Shown piece after piece: positions 14,401 through 28,823 of a stretch of DNA of 64,000 nt. Position 1 is the stretch's first letter, and every line of letters starts with the position of its first letter. This DNA is from Sceloporus undulatus (Eukaryota; Chordata; Lepidosauria; Squamata; Phrynosomatidae): assembly GCF_019175285.1 (NCBI RefSeq), contig NC_056528.1, positions 13,135,961 to 13,199,960 of the forward strand, written 5' to 3'. A program made the position numbers and the translations under genes. The notes beneath the pieces were generated by a model. It had not been told where the DNA came from. It saw only the letters and a list, made by a program, of their open reading frames with translations, and did no database searches.

Positions 14401-14957
14401 TGGTTAGCTACATCCTCACTTGTCCATGGAAACACACATTGGATCACCTTGGGCAACTCACACTCCTTTAACCTCAGGAGAAGGCAAAAGTCAGGCATCA
14501 CTGAACAAATCTTGTCAAGAAAACCCCACGATAGGGTCGTCGTAAGTCGGAAACAAAGGCATACCACAATAAACTGATCTTGAGCAATGTCCTAAATAAA
14601 AGGGGTGTGCCTGATCGGGAAAAGAAAAGCACTCAGAACATACAATGGGTGAATGACACAAGGCCTATTTTCTGAACCAAGGAACAAGTAAGCATCGAGC
14701 AAAGGCATACTACTTTAACCTGCTTTTCTCTTACTGGTGCCTGAAGCGGTATAGAAGCAGGTCTTGAGCTTCCACTGGTGTTTCTGGGGGCACCTGCGTT
14801 CTCAGCAGAGCCACCGAAGACACCTGATGCACACTCGTACCTGGGCTTTTGCAGGTGGAGGTGGAGGTGTTTTCTGACCCTTTTTAATATGGACATGGAC
14901 AGGGGTATTTTCATCCACATGGACGTGCAAAGGGGGAGTTGTGGAGCGGCTCTTCAT
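2496..14957 (-). CDS. ODF2: Outer dense fiber protein 2 / cenexin, 19 coding exons
   Basis: ODF2 is a coiled-coil scaffold of the mother-centriole distal and subdistal appendages and of sperm-tail outer dense fibers. Coding exons, 5' to 3': 14957-14841, 13068-12942, 12224-12053, 11448-11282, 10923-10794, 10587-10456, 10157-10083, 9319-9248, 9078-8962, 8366-8181, 7684-7575, 6910-6775, 6388-6278, 6102-5998, 5650-5492, 3909-3809, 3484-3322, 3112-2989, 2663-2496. Predicted length is about 824 aa if frame breaks are ignored (cenexin is about 805-829). The start MKSRSTTPPLHVHVDENTPV matches the cenexin N-terminus; MKGDTVNVRRSVRVKT and RLEEKTRECGSLARQLE are near-identical to mammals. All junctions are GT-AG and phases agree. 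Seven single-base frame breaks fall at G7 12981-12987, T6 12057-12062, two near 3012 and 3042, and three near 2544, 2572 and 2631. With everything else conserved, I read them as sequencing errors. Confidence 0.97.
3243..3288. repeat. (CA)n microsatellite in ODF2 intron
   Basis: Nearly pure CA dinucleotides interrupted by one 'cat'. A second CA-rich run follows at about 3508-3542 in the next intron. Confidence 0.9.
13978..14230. mobile_element. Tc1/mariner-type MITE, complete
   Basis: A 253-bp element lies in the first coding intron of ODF2. Its termini are 'cagtggtaccccgggttac' and 'cggggtaccactg', an inverted pair. TA flanks both ends (13976-13977 and 14231-14232), the target duplication of Tc1/mariner elements. 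The inside repeats 'cgtaacccgaa' in both senses and has no coding capacity. CpG is unusually frequent for an intronic repeat, which suggests a fairly young insertion. Confidence 0.85.
14395..14562 (+). repeat. tRNA-headed SINE, plus strand
   Basis: The body reads 'cttgggcaactcacactcc', then 'caaatcttgtcaagaaaac' and 'cgtaagtcggaaac', the same order as the other SINE copies. The tRNA-like head is worn. Confidence 0.7.
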
Positions 14958-15320
14958 AGTTCTCCTCCGGGAAGCGGGAGAGGGCATTCAGTACAGAGAG
15001 GGGAGGAAAGGACCTGTGAATAAGTAGACTGGAAATAATAACAAATCCATGGGCCACAGATTTTAACACAACAAACCTGCAGCTGCCTGGATGGTGATAG
15101 TGGGGACACGGGATCGCTTCAAGCCCAACAAACATGTCACAAAACAGTCTTAAAGTACAAACACTGTTGTAAATATCTCTTAATTTGTCATATATAGCCT
15201 ACAACATTCCCTTCAGCTACATCTCCCGACACATAAAGATTCGCACAATGAATATGTATGAAAGTTTTGACACATGGAACCATTTTGTATCTCACTTTAC
15301 TACACAGCAGCTATCTACAA

Positions 15321-16890
15321 GGCCCAAAACACACTGTAGAAAATAATCCAATTTGAGCGGCTTTAACTGCCCTGGCTCAGTGTCAGGGAATCCTGGGAAC
15401 TCTAGTTTATTGTGTCACCAGAGCTCTCTGATAGAAGCTAAACTATAGTTCCCAGAATTCCCTAGCACTGAGCCAGGGTAGTTAAAGCAGTCTCAAACTG
15501 GATTATTTCTGCAGTGTGTTTGGGACCTTTATGGACTATAAATGCTCCTCTGTGACTCCATGTTGTTTTGGCAACATCCCCAACTACCTTCAGAGTCATA
15601 CTCAGAGCTTAGATAAGTTACGCTTTTAGACTACAGCTCCCAGAATCCTTTAGCCAGCACAGACCCATTCGGAGAGCTCTGTTCTTTTAGAATAACTTTT
15701 CCAAGGCTGCATTTGCACAGAGTTCTCCAACAGAAAAGGCTAAAGGTCTCACAAAAGTACAATTCCCAGAATTACACTGAACCACGACGGCTGAAGTGAT
15801 GTCAACCTGGATTATGTCTGCAGTGTGGATGGAGCCCAACCATCTTCTGGAAATACACAATTCTCTCCATACATTTCTGTCTTCTCACCCCCCCCCCCCA
15901 ACAGCAATGGCAATGGCTCCCTTGTAAGAGTTACTACTAGGGCTAAGCATACGTACAATTTCCAGGAGTGCTTCACAATCTGTTAATTCTTTTCTTTGGG
16001 TTGTAATAGCTATTCCACTCCTGACAGACGGAGACAACCTGCAAGGAAGGCAGAAAGAAGAAATGTCAGCATTCAACATACTTGCTTCCTGGACTATTTC
16101 TGCAGTATAGATGGTGCCTTTAACTGCCCTGGCTCAATGCCATGGCATTCTGGGATCTGTAGTTTTGTGAGACATTGAGCCTTCCCTGTCAGAGAGCTCT
16201 GGTGCCACAATTAACTACATTTCCCAGGATTCTGTAGCAATGAGCCACAGCAGTTAAAGCAGGGTCCGAATGGATTATTTCTGCAGTGTGGATGGTGTCT
16301 TTAACTACAGTACCAAGGAATTCTGGGAACTGTAGTTTGTTGTGGCACCAGACCTCTCAGATGGAGAAGGCGCAATGTCTCGCAAAACTACAAATCCTGG
16401 AACTTCACAGCATGGAGCCACAGCAGTTAAAGGGCACCAGAAAGAATCCACTTTGAGACCTCTTTAACTGCCCTGGCTCAATGCTAGGGAATCCTGGGAA
16501 TTGTAGTCTGATGGGGAAGGGTAAATGTCTCACAGGACTACGGTTCCCAGAATTCCCTAGCTTTGAGCCGGGGCAGTTAAAGCGGTCGCAAAGTGGATTA
16601 TTTTGGGGAGAAAAGCAGCATAAAAATGAAAGAGTGTAAGCTAAAATAAAAAATTGTTTTTGCATTGTGTTTTTGGAGCCTAGGCCTTTAGCGTCAGCCA
16701 CAACCGGTCGCCTTAGTAACTCAGAGCTAGGGAATTCTGGGAACTGTAGTTTTGGGTGAGACACCGAGCCTTCTCTGTCAGGTGCCACAACAAACTGCCA
16801 TTCCCAGAATTCCTAGCACGGAACCAGGGCACTTAAGGCGGTCTCAAAGTGGATAGCTATTCCCGCACTGTGTGTTCTGGGCCACTGAGC
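15321..16890. repeat. Cluster of foldback MITE copies upstream of ODF2 exon 1
   Basis: At least five whole or half copies of one palindromic element are packed here. The clearest is 15321-15527. It opens with 'ggcccaaaacacactgtag', runs through 'ctgccctggctcagtg' to a short centre, then repeats everything in reverse to 'gcagtgtgtttgggacc'. Further arms are at about 15710-15840, 16090-16295, 16300-16440, 16445-16610 and 16700-16880. No coding frame is present. The class is not clear to me; the long terminal inverted repeats argue for a non-autonomous DNA transposon. Confidence 0.8.
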
Positions 16891-16899
16891 CTTCCCTGT

Positions 16900-17450
16900 C
16901 AGAGTGGCTCTGGCAACCGAAGCGGACTACAACTCCCAGAATGCAACGCGGCCTACTTCCTCCCTGCGCCTCCCTCTCACCATGAAGCCCTCATTCGTCC
17001 CCGGAGCCTCCGCCTCAGGACCTCCTCGAAGTTGTGGATGAGGCGGCGGTAGCTGGGGCGGCTGCAGGCGGCGCTGTCATGGCTCCCCGAAAGAGGAAGA
17101 GGAGGGTGCAGCGGAAGCGGCGAGCGCAGCCCCAACCTGTGGCCTCCTCCGCAGAGGCAGCGCCCGCAAGAACTGGCCGAGAAACAGCTGCAGCGGCTCC
17201 AAGACGCGCAGAGCGACTTCCGGCTCCGCCTCCGGCACGCCGCACGCCGCTCCCCCATTGGTCCGTTCGAACGCCCGCCACCGCCCTCAGGACACGCCCC
17301 CTCCTCTCTCGCTCGCGCTCTCTCGCTCACAAGGCCCCGCCCCTGCGCTTAAATACCGAGGGGGCGTGGCGTCACAACGGACACGCCCCTCTCAAGATGC
17401 GGAAGGCTGTTCCTGCCTGAGGCAAAGAGGTTGCTATGGCAACCAGCTGA
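16900..17450 (-). promoter_or_regulatory. ODF2: CpG island, probable ODF2 promoter and 5' non-coding exon
   Basis: This is one of the most CpG-dense stretches in the window, with several 'cgccccg/ggggcgt' boxes around 17280-17400. It lies upstream of the ODF2 start codon and downstream of the 3' end of PTGES2, so ODF2 is its natural owner. Open frames on both strands here come from GC richness; I recognise no protein in them. The minus frame ending before a 'gtgag' at about 16980 could be a first exon, but this is unproven. Confidence 0.55.
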
Positions 17451-17454
17451 GGGG

Positions 17455-17686
17455 GACTACTACTACTACTACTAAAGGCCTAGAGGCCTAGTCAAATAGT
17501 CCAAAACACACTGCAGAACTAATGCAGTTTCAGACCGATTTAAAAACACATTATTATTGTTATTGTCAGAGAGCTCTGGAGTCACAACAACAACTGTTAA
17601 TAATAAAAGTACAGAATATTATTAATAATAATAATAAAGTGAGACATTTAGCCTTCTGTCAGAGAGCTCTGGAACCACAACAGCAA

Positions 17687-17720
<34 letters not shown>

Positions 17721-17830
17721 GGCTCCATCGCTCTCAACAACATCAATATTAATTAATAATATTGTTAATTGTTGTTGTGGCTCCAGAGCTCTTTGAGAGA
17801 GAAAGCTAAATGTCTCACTTTATTATTTGA
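17455..17830. repeat. Trinucleotide-rich tract with MITE arms
   Basis: (ACT)n at 17457-17474, (AAT)n around 17610-17635 and (ATT)n at 17685-17715 separate partial foldback-MITE arms. The arms show repeated 'gagctctgg' and 'gtgagacatttagcc'. Nothing coding is seen. Confidence 0.7.
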
Positions 17831-17949
17831 TTGATTTATAATAAAGCATTGGCCTGGAATTTGGAATATGTGGGGAATAAACATTGCTTTTTATTGTGGC
17901 GAAAACCTTCCAGTGGAAATAAGTCAACAAAGACACACAAATCAAGATT

Positions 17950-18761
17950 ACAAACAAGCAGCAAAAATCGTTTTATTGCAAATTTTGTCTGTCCCTCTTG
18001 AGACCTGAAGGGAAAAAATGCAACACCTGCAGGCTTTTCCTCACTGGAGCCTCCATAGACCCCTACAAACTCCAGGAAGGGAAAAAGAAGGCAGACCCGT
18101 TTCCTTTCATAACAGTTCAATCCAAAGTAACCTCATTCACTCTCATGATTCCATCCGTAGTTAAAAAAAAAGCCTGAATCTCCAAAGCAGAAATCTTAGA
18201 TCAGAGCTCCACCAGAGAACAAACTAAAATGTTTTGATTCGGTCCATAACTCCAGTCCTGGACAGTCTTCAAATAGTCTCAAAGAGTTAAACAATACAAT
18301 TTCAGGAGTAAACTCACTCCAAATTATGCGTAGCCCGAAACCCACGATTCACATCATTGATTTAGGGCCACTGGAGTGAACAAAGCCAAACCAAATGGAA
18401 GAAGGCACATCTATTTTGCAAAATGGCTGTATTTTCGCCTTCCATCCTTCACTCCCTCAAAAGACCCAAGGCAAGCACAGTTTTATCAACATTATGATAA
18501 TTGTGAAGTCAAAGGCATTCATGGCCGGCATCCATACTTTTTTGTGGGTTTTTGGGGCTATGTGGCCATGTTCTAGAAGATGCCATAGATGCCAGCCACA
18601 GATGCTGGCGAAACATCAGGATGGCCACATAGCCCCAAAAACCCACAAAAAATCATTATAATTCACTCACAAAAATACTGTAAATCCCAGGTTCACTATT
18701 ATAAAATGAGCCATGACAGTCAAACTAGTTTGAGCTCAGAGTATATATATGTGTGTATGTG

Positions 18762-18802
<41 letters not shown>

Positions 18803-19740
18803 TGAAAAATATTTTCCATGCACAATTTCTTACCCAGTAGTTGCTTCCATATAACAACAGGTTCTGTGTAACATGTAACTATCACATACCTGCAGAACTT
18901 TATACACGGATATTACAAATACCATGCACGCCATATTAATTTATAACAAGGAATTGCAGCTTGGGTCGAAATTCTGTAGCATGGAAAGCGTCCCCTTTTG
19001 AATTATGACAGACGAACAAATGCACTAGATTTCTCTCTTCCCAGAACATCCTTATCCTAGACAAGGAGTCAGATTCCAGAAATGAACGCCTTTTAAAAAC
19101 AAACATTTGATAACTATTCCTTCTCTGTTTGTGCTGTTTTTTGCTGGATCTAACCACTAATAACAAAGAAATCCCAAATGCCATGCAAGCCCAGCGAAAG
19201 AAAGTCCAAACAGCTTGAGAATGACCAGCAAAAGAAAGGTTTCAGAGCCACTTGCTGTGAATAATGGAAAGGATGCTCTGTACTCTGCAAACTTGAGCCT
19301 CTTTTCCATTGTAGCCCTGAGTCCCTTCTTTGCTGAGTGCTTTCTTTCTTCCATCTCTTCCAGGACTAAGAAAATATTTTGCAGCAATGTCAAAGTTGTC
19401 AGGAAGACACATGGGTTTGGAAATGCAACTTGGAAGTCAACTCTTGATGTGAAGTGACCACCAGCCAATACACAACAGTCTGGAAAACCACAACCATACA
19501 GTCATCATTCACCCTTTACACCCTTAATGCTTCTCAACGAACCGTTGTGTGCACATCTTTGGTTGTGTGCTGCTCTGCGGCTTCCACCAAAACGACGACT
19601 AGCTCTACAAAGTACACTCTTTTTAATGTTCTTTTTGACCTAAGGAGCTCCACGCCATTTTAGTTCTTAAATGAAAACCGCGTTCCAAGCTTGTCCTGTG
19701 CAAACTGGTTGAAGGTTGGCACCTGAGGGGCAGCGCAATG
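17950..19740 (-). other. Probable PTGES2 3' UTR / 3' flank
   Basis: No exon is seen between the PTGES2 stop and the ODF2 CpG island. A minus-strand AATAAA at 17977-17972 is a candidate polyadenylation signal and would give a 1.8-kb 3' UTR. That UTR would include the Penelope-like foldback (18501-18652) and a (TA)n/(AC)n run at 18738-18800. Confidence 0.35.
18501..18652. mobile_element. Penelope-like terminal foldback with hammerhead-like core (relic)
   Basis: A perfect 29-bp inverted repeat (18541-18569 against 18621-18649; arm 'tttgtgggtttttggggct...') encloses a short insert. The insert holds 'gatgccagccacagatgctggcgaaacatcagg' in two pieces: a stem pair gccagc/gctggc followed by CGAAAC and ATC. 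Squamate Penelope-like elements are known to carry minimal hammerhead ribozymes with a CUGANGA - stem II - GAAAC - GUC layout. Here the GAAAC and stem II parts are clear, while the CUGANGA part is altered. I assign the family from memory. Confidence 0.6.
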
Positions 19741-24140
<4,400 letters not shown>

Positions 24141-24164
24141 CTTCTGCTGCAGCTTCCCTGGAAA

Positions 24165-24195
<31 letters not shown>

Positions 24196-24302
24196 AAGAG
24201 TCGACCCGGGGAAAGGGGCGGGGCTTTGGCTTTGCAACCTTGTCTCAACGTTCCATCCGGGGCGGGGCTTCGCTGCCACCAAGGAGACTCTGGAGCGGGA
24301 TC
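24141..24302. promoter_or_regulatory. Divergent promoter of PTGES2 and BBLN
   Basis: Only 162 bp separate the two start codons, which face away from each other. The spacer holds an uninterrupted (GA)n tract at 24165-24191 and two identical GC boxes 'ggggcggggc' at 24215-24224 and 24259-24268, typical Sp1 sites. No TATA box is seen. The head-to-head layout suggests shared control of both genes. Confidence 0.75.
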
Positions 24303-25821
24303 ATGTCGGGCCCAAATGGGGATCCGCACCTGAGCTTGGTCCAGGAGGATCAGGAGGAAGAGGAAGACGGGGGCTTTGGAGAAGCAGGTAAGATATAGAT
24401 ACAGAGACAGAGACTTTGGATTTCTATTCATTCCAGGCTTTTCCCTTCCATTTTTCCAAGAAATCCATCCATCCATCTATCCATTCATTCATTTATTCAT
24501 TCATTCCTTTGGAGATGGTTTTTGCTCCTTTTATTGCCCCCCCCCCCTTTTATAAATAAGGCTTTCTGCAAACCTGGCTTTGGAGCCTTGAGTTCCTAGT
24601 TCATTCTGCCCATCAAGGGGCAGGGACTGCAACCCCCATCATCCTCAGGTTTAATGTGCTGCCATGCCCATCATCCCCAGAGACGAGGGTCCTCTCTCTC
24701 AGGGTGACCAGGTGCCCTCCTCCTAAATGCAAAGGAGGACCTCATAATGTAGGGCCTGCAAGACCAAAATGGAGTCCTTGACCTTCCCTGTCAGGGCCAC
24801 ACAAACCAACTACAATTCCCAGCATCTCCCTAGCACTGAACCAAGGCAAGTTAAAGCAGTCTTAAACTGGATTATTTCCATATAAATACAAATGCATGCT
24901 TCTTAACGGTCCTTAATGGAAGACATTTTTGAGATCCCTCCTGGACAGAAGGCTGGAATGGAGGACATGTCCTGGGAATGGAGGACATTTGGTCACCTTG
25001 TTCTCTGCAGCCTTGCTTTGAAGCCCCCCATTCATCTCAGAGGCTTCACTTCCCACCTGCCAACAATCCTGCCTTGAACTGTACCTCCTAAAACGACAAA
25101 TTCCTGCAATCAATAACTATTCTTTGGTATCAGGATTATTTTTGTATGTCTTCAAGTCGTTCCCAACTTCTGGCAGCCCTAAGCTGACCCTATAACAGGG
25201 GTTTCTTGGGTCCAGATTTGTTCAGAGATTTGCCATGGCCTTCCCTTGAGGCTGAGAGAGTGTGACTAGCCCTTCGTCGGCAAGTAAAACTTTTTTACGC
25301 CAGCAGACTTTCAGCAGATAATGCGCCATAGCCAGGGGGTTCTTTTAGCCTGTTTCAGTTGCATATCGTAAGGGGATTTTAAATTTTTATATTGTGAATT
25401 TTATGACTTTTTAATGTGGTTTTATATACACTTGTCCCTCCACATTTGCTAGGGTCAGGGGCACAAGACCCCCGTGAATATGGAAAAAACACTTATAACA
25501 CCTCTCTAGGACTCTCTAGGTCCTCCGGTGCAACTCTGTGGTCAACGTCCAACAGACACTGACCATAGAAACTGCGCTGGAGGAGCTACAAAGGCCTAGT
25601 AGAGTATTCTCTCTAGGAATCTCTAGGTTGTTCAGTGCAACTTTTAGTTCAAGTTGACCATAGAATTGCACTGGAGGACCTAGATATTCCTAGAGAGAAC
25701 ATATTAATCAAATCTGCAAATATCAAAGCCGCACATATGGAGGGATGAGTATATAGTCACATTATTTTTATCTGTAAGCCACCTCAGGTCCCTTCGGGGA
25801 GGAAGGCAGGGTATAAATGAC

Positions 25822-25858
<37 letters not shown>

Positions 25859-26097
25859 GCCCAAGGTTACCCCAGGTTTCCTTTCTCTCAAGCAGAATAT
25901 GCTGCCATCAACTCCATGCTGGACCAGATCAACTCCTGCCTGGACCACTTGGAGGAGAAGAATGACCACTTGCACGCCCGGCTCAAAGAACTACAGTACT
26001 CGAATCGAACCGCCAGACAAGGCTGGAGTTTCAGCAGCAGCTGAGCGAAGGTCAAGACCAAGAGGCTGACGTCCAGAGACCTGCGAGGGACACTTAA
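24303..26097 (+). CDS. BBLN: Bublin coiled-coil protein (C9orf16), 2 exons
   Basis: BBLN is a short coiled-coil protein of about 83 aa in human. The worm homologue BBLN-1 works with intestinal intermediate filaments; the vertebrate role is less clear. Exon 1, 24303-24387, encodes [12 protein letters not shown]... with an acidic run and ends FGEA. Exon 2 starts at 25896 after 'ctcaagcag' and encodes [20 protein letters not shown], almost identical to human, then [14 protein letters not shown]. After KEL the frame is displaced: the current frame stops at 26042-26044. Five extra bases ('cagta', about 25994-25998) separate it from a frame reading [15 protein letters not shown] as in human, which stops with TAA at 26095-26097. 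AATAAA at 26331-26336 is the likely polyadenylation signal. The gene is certain; the C-terminus is not. Confidence 0.93.
24697..25005. mobile_element. hAT-like MITE interrupted by half a foldback MITE
   Basis: The outer ends are 'cagggtgaccaggtgccctcc' and 'ggacatttggtcaccttg', inverted to each other, with 'ggaggacat' boxes inside. Between them (about 24785-24885) sits one arm of the foldback family ('ctagcactgaaccaaggc', 'ttaaactggattattt'). It lies in the BBLN intron. Confidence 0.55.
25429..25749 (+). mobile_element. pogo/Tigger-like MITE, complete
   Basis: The termini are 'cacttgtccctccacatttgc' and 'gcacatatggagggatgag', flanked by TA on both sides (25427-25428 and 25750-25751). The left end continues 'gggcacaagacccccgtg'. 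Inside are two or three copies of a 'ctctaggaatctctaggtcc' block in opposite senses. It lies in the BBLN intron. Confidence 0.75.
25740..25860 (+). repeat. Retroposon tail with (AAT)n
   Basis: 'gtaagccacctcaggtccc' then 'gggtataaatgacaataat' running into (AAT)n to 25858 is the typical 3' tail of a lizard retroposon. Similar tails are at 35640-35760, 38600-38695, 39600-39690, 52470-52560 and 58380-58450 on plus, and about 45165-45225 on minus. Confidence 0.6.
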
Positions 26098-26349
26098 ATG
26101 TCCAGCTTCCCCTTGCGACACAAACCCAAGCGTAGGTGATAGGACGACCCCTTCGCCTTTGGCTCAGTGTTAAAACTATCCGAATAGAAAAGGCGTTCTT
26201 GGGTCCGGTTTGGCGTTTCGACCCCTCTCTTCCCCTCTTCCCTCTATGATTATGGCTGCTATGTTGTGATGCTTGTAAAGGGATCCAGGGTCGCTTGTAT
26301 CTAGCTTGTAAGGAATAAGGTAAGGGTGGGAATAAAATAGCTTTAAGTG

Positions 26350-28680
26350 AATTCATGAGTTTAGCTTGCATGGCAAGGGTTGTGTTGCAGTGTCTTGCCA
26401 GGGGAAAAGAAGTGACTTCAGAAAAATGGACTTACTTTTCAGCCTTGACCATTGTTTTTCTTTTTGCCTAGCTAGCTGCAGTTGTGTAATCTGCAAAGCA
26501 GCAATCCTATGGAGCTGCTTCTCTGGGGAGTAAGCCCCACTAAGTTCAGTGGTGTGTCTTCTGAGTAGACATTTATAGGATCGCACTTGAAATTCTGCCT
26601 CTGATACACCCCTTATATGTGAAAAAACAAAGCAGTTGTTGAAATAAAGTAGTTTGAAAAGCGTATCCAGAGGCAAAAAGGAGTCGCTAGACAAGGCCCA
26701 ATCCAGCTGGTTTCCATTCTAGGCAGAGCTGTCACTGTCAGCTTCCTCATTCTCCTCCCATGACCCATTTTTTTGACTTCCATAAAATGCCCGGCTTCTT
26801 ACATAACGGTGAACCAAGGTTGCACAACAATCTTTGATCTGTATCTAAATGCAAGTCTGCAACATATCAGCCGGAGCATCTTGATAAAAGTCAAATCTAT
26901 CCATTTTTTCTCTGGGGAGAAATTCAGTATTGCATCGATGTTACGCAAGGACAGCCCAGGCTTTAATCCCTGCAATTTCCACCCCTAAATAAGTGTGAAA
27001 TGGAAGTGGAGACGGGGAATTGATTCATTTCAGAGACTAGAACATCAAAGTTGATATTGATCCCCCGGAAAAGATAGCCTTTCGTTGCATTTTGAACAAT
27101 CTTTTGAAGCTGGCCTGTCTGAATTTCTAATCACAAGTGGCTCTTCTCCAGAAAACATGATTTAGATGCGAGATCTGGAGTGGCTCTTTAAGATTATGGT
27201 GGGTAACTTCTGAGGCATTTTTTGCCCCTTCCTCATATCTTGGGCTGCACTTTTCCTCTGATGTCCCCTCGGTGCAAAAAGAATAAATTCTCCCTAACAG
27301 CAAATCATTTGCAACTGGAAGTGACTAAGTATGTTCGCATGGCAAATTGTTCCCCCCACTTTCCAGAGGATGCTGAGGGGGTTTAAAGCTTAGTCCACCG
27401 CTTGTGTGAATTGAAAGCAGAGCACATGCAGTGTATTTGGGACAGGAAAGGGCTGGAGTTGAATGTGGTCCAGGGCTGAACTGTGGCCTTAAGAAATCAA
27501 GCACTAAGTTGCCGTTCAGTCAACTGCATCCGAACACTTCTGTTCTCTTTTGTAATCACCCTGGAAGACTCAAAATCAGGACCTCAAGATGTTAAGATCT
27601 CAATACTATCCGCATAAAGCAACATCCTCTATTCTCAGGGACAGTGGAAGTTGTAGTTCAACACTTGAAGGCTGCATGTTCCCCAGTCTTGTTCCAAAGG
27701 TCCCAGCACTGGGCCTCTGCCGATCTTCTGCAGTAGGAAAGTAACTCCAGAGTAAAGGTGGTTAGGAAGTAAAAGGCAAGGACACCATTTTTAGCTGTCC
27801 AAAGTTGTACCTACTGAAACTCTAAATGGAGTAAGGTACGTTTACTTGTGTAACCTTGAGAATCAGCTACAGATTAGTTCTGTTTTCATAGCTCATGGGT
27901 CCTCTCGTCACATCTGTTGGCCCCATATTTACTTGCACACTTTTAGAGAATGATTGTGTGAAGAACTGTTTTCACTCCTGTTTGGTCATTCCTTGTGGCA
28001 GCTCTGTTTTCATACCAAAAAGTGGTTGGGTCAAGACACTCTGGCCAGAGCCCCCTGTCCATGGTTTTTTGTGTTTTATACATTAAAAAAAGTTTCCAAC
28101 CTTGTAAAAGGACTTTGCAGATTTCTTTTTAGTCTCCTGTTTGAGCTCAGATGCTTCTCTATACTTTAATATATTCTCAAAGTTTCTTAAAAAGTGACTT
28201 TTAAAAACTAAAGAGGCAATGAAGGGGAAAGAATCTGGGTGTAGGAAGGTTGTGTAAGAATGGGACCATTTTAAAAGGGTTTCCATTTTTAATGGGAGTT
28301 GCTAAAACCTCTTTCTTTTGTTCAACAATCAGATATGGTTAGCATTGTGTTAATGACTTAAGAAGGCATATGTCCAACTTCCAACTGTGCACTTTGTATT
28401 AGGCATGGTTGCATTTGTGCCTTGGGCTACACGTTTCCACACTTGTTGCTTCAATTCAGCTGGACAACATAGCCATTCATAAGGGATGAATGGCACAAAG
28501 TAATGTGTAAATCTGCATATGGAGATCCATGCTATCCAACCCCAATTCAGAATCTTGGCCCACAGTTTAAATGAGTAAGAACCAGAATGCTCAAAACTAG
28601 AGCAATCTCAGCCAGAGGATGTGAAAACTATCCCACAAGCGGTGTGATCTTTTATCATGCACAAGAAAACGGCTCACTTG
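26350..28680. other. BBLN-CIZ1 convergent spacer
   Basis: No exon is seen between the BBLN polyadenylation signal and the CIZ1 3' end. 26500-26575 carries a fragment of the common reptile repeat 'gagtaagccccactaag' / 'ttctgagtagacat'. A minus-strand ATTAAA at about 28694-28689 is a candidate CIZ1 polyadenylation signal. Confidence 0.6.
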
Positions 28681-28823
28681 TTTTTCCCAATTTTAATTTA
28701 ACAAAAAAACTGCAGTAAAACTAGAGCAATCCTTTTTCCTTCCTGTAAAAGTAGAAGACAGGGGCAGGGGTGGGTGGGTAGTGGAGAGAAATCTAAAGAG
28801 AAAACACACCTACAAAAGTCATC

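Noticed and set aside
17034-17420. 128-aa plus-strand open frame and overlapping minus frame in the CpG island
   Set aside because: Open because of GC content; Arg/Pro/Ala composition, no recognisable domain, and it lies in the ODF2 promoter.
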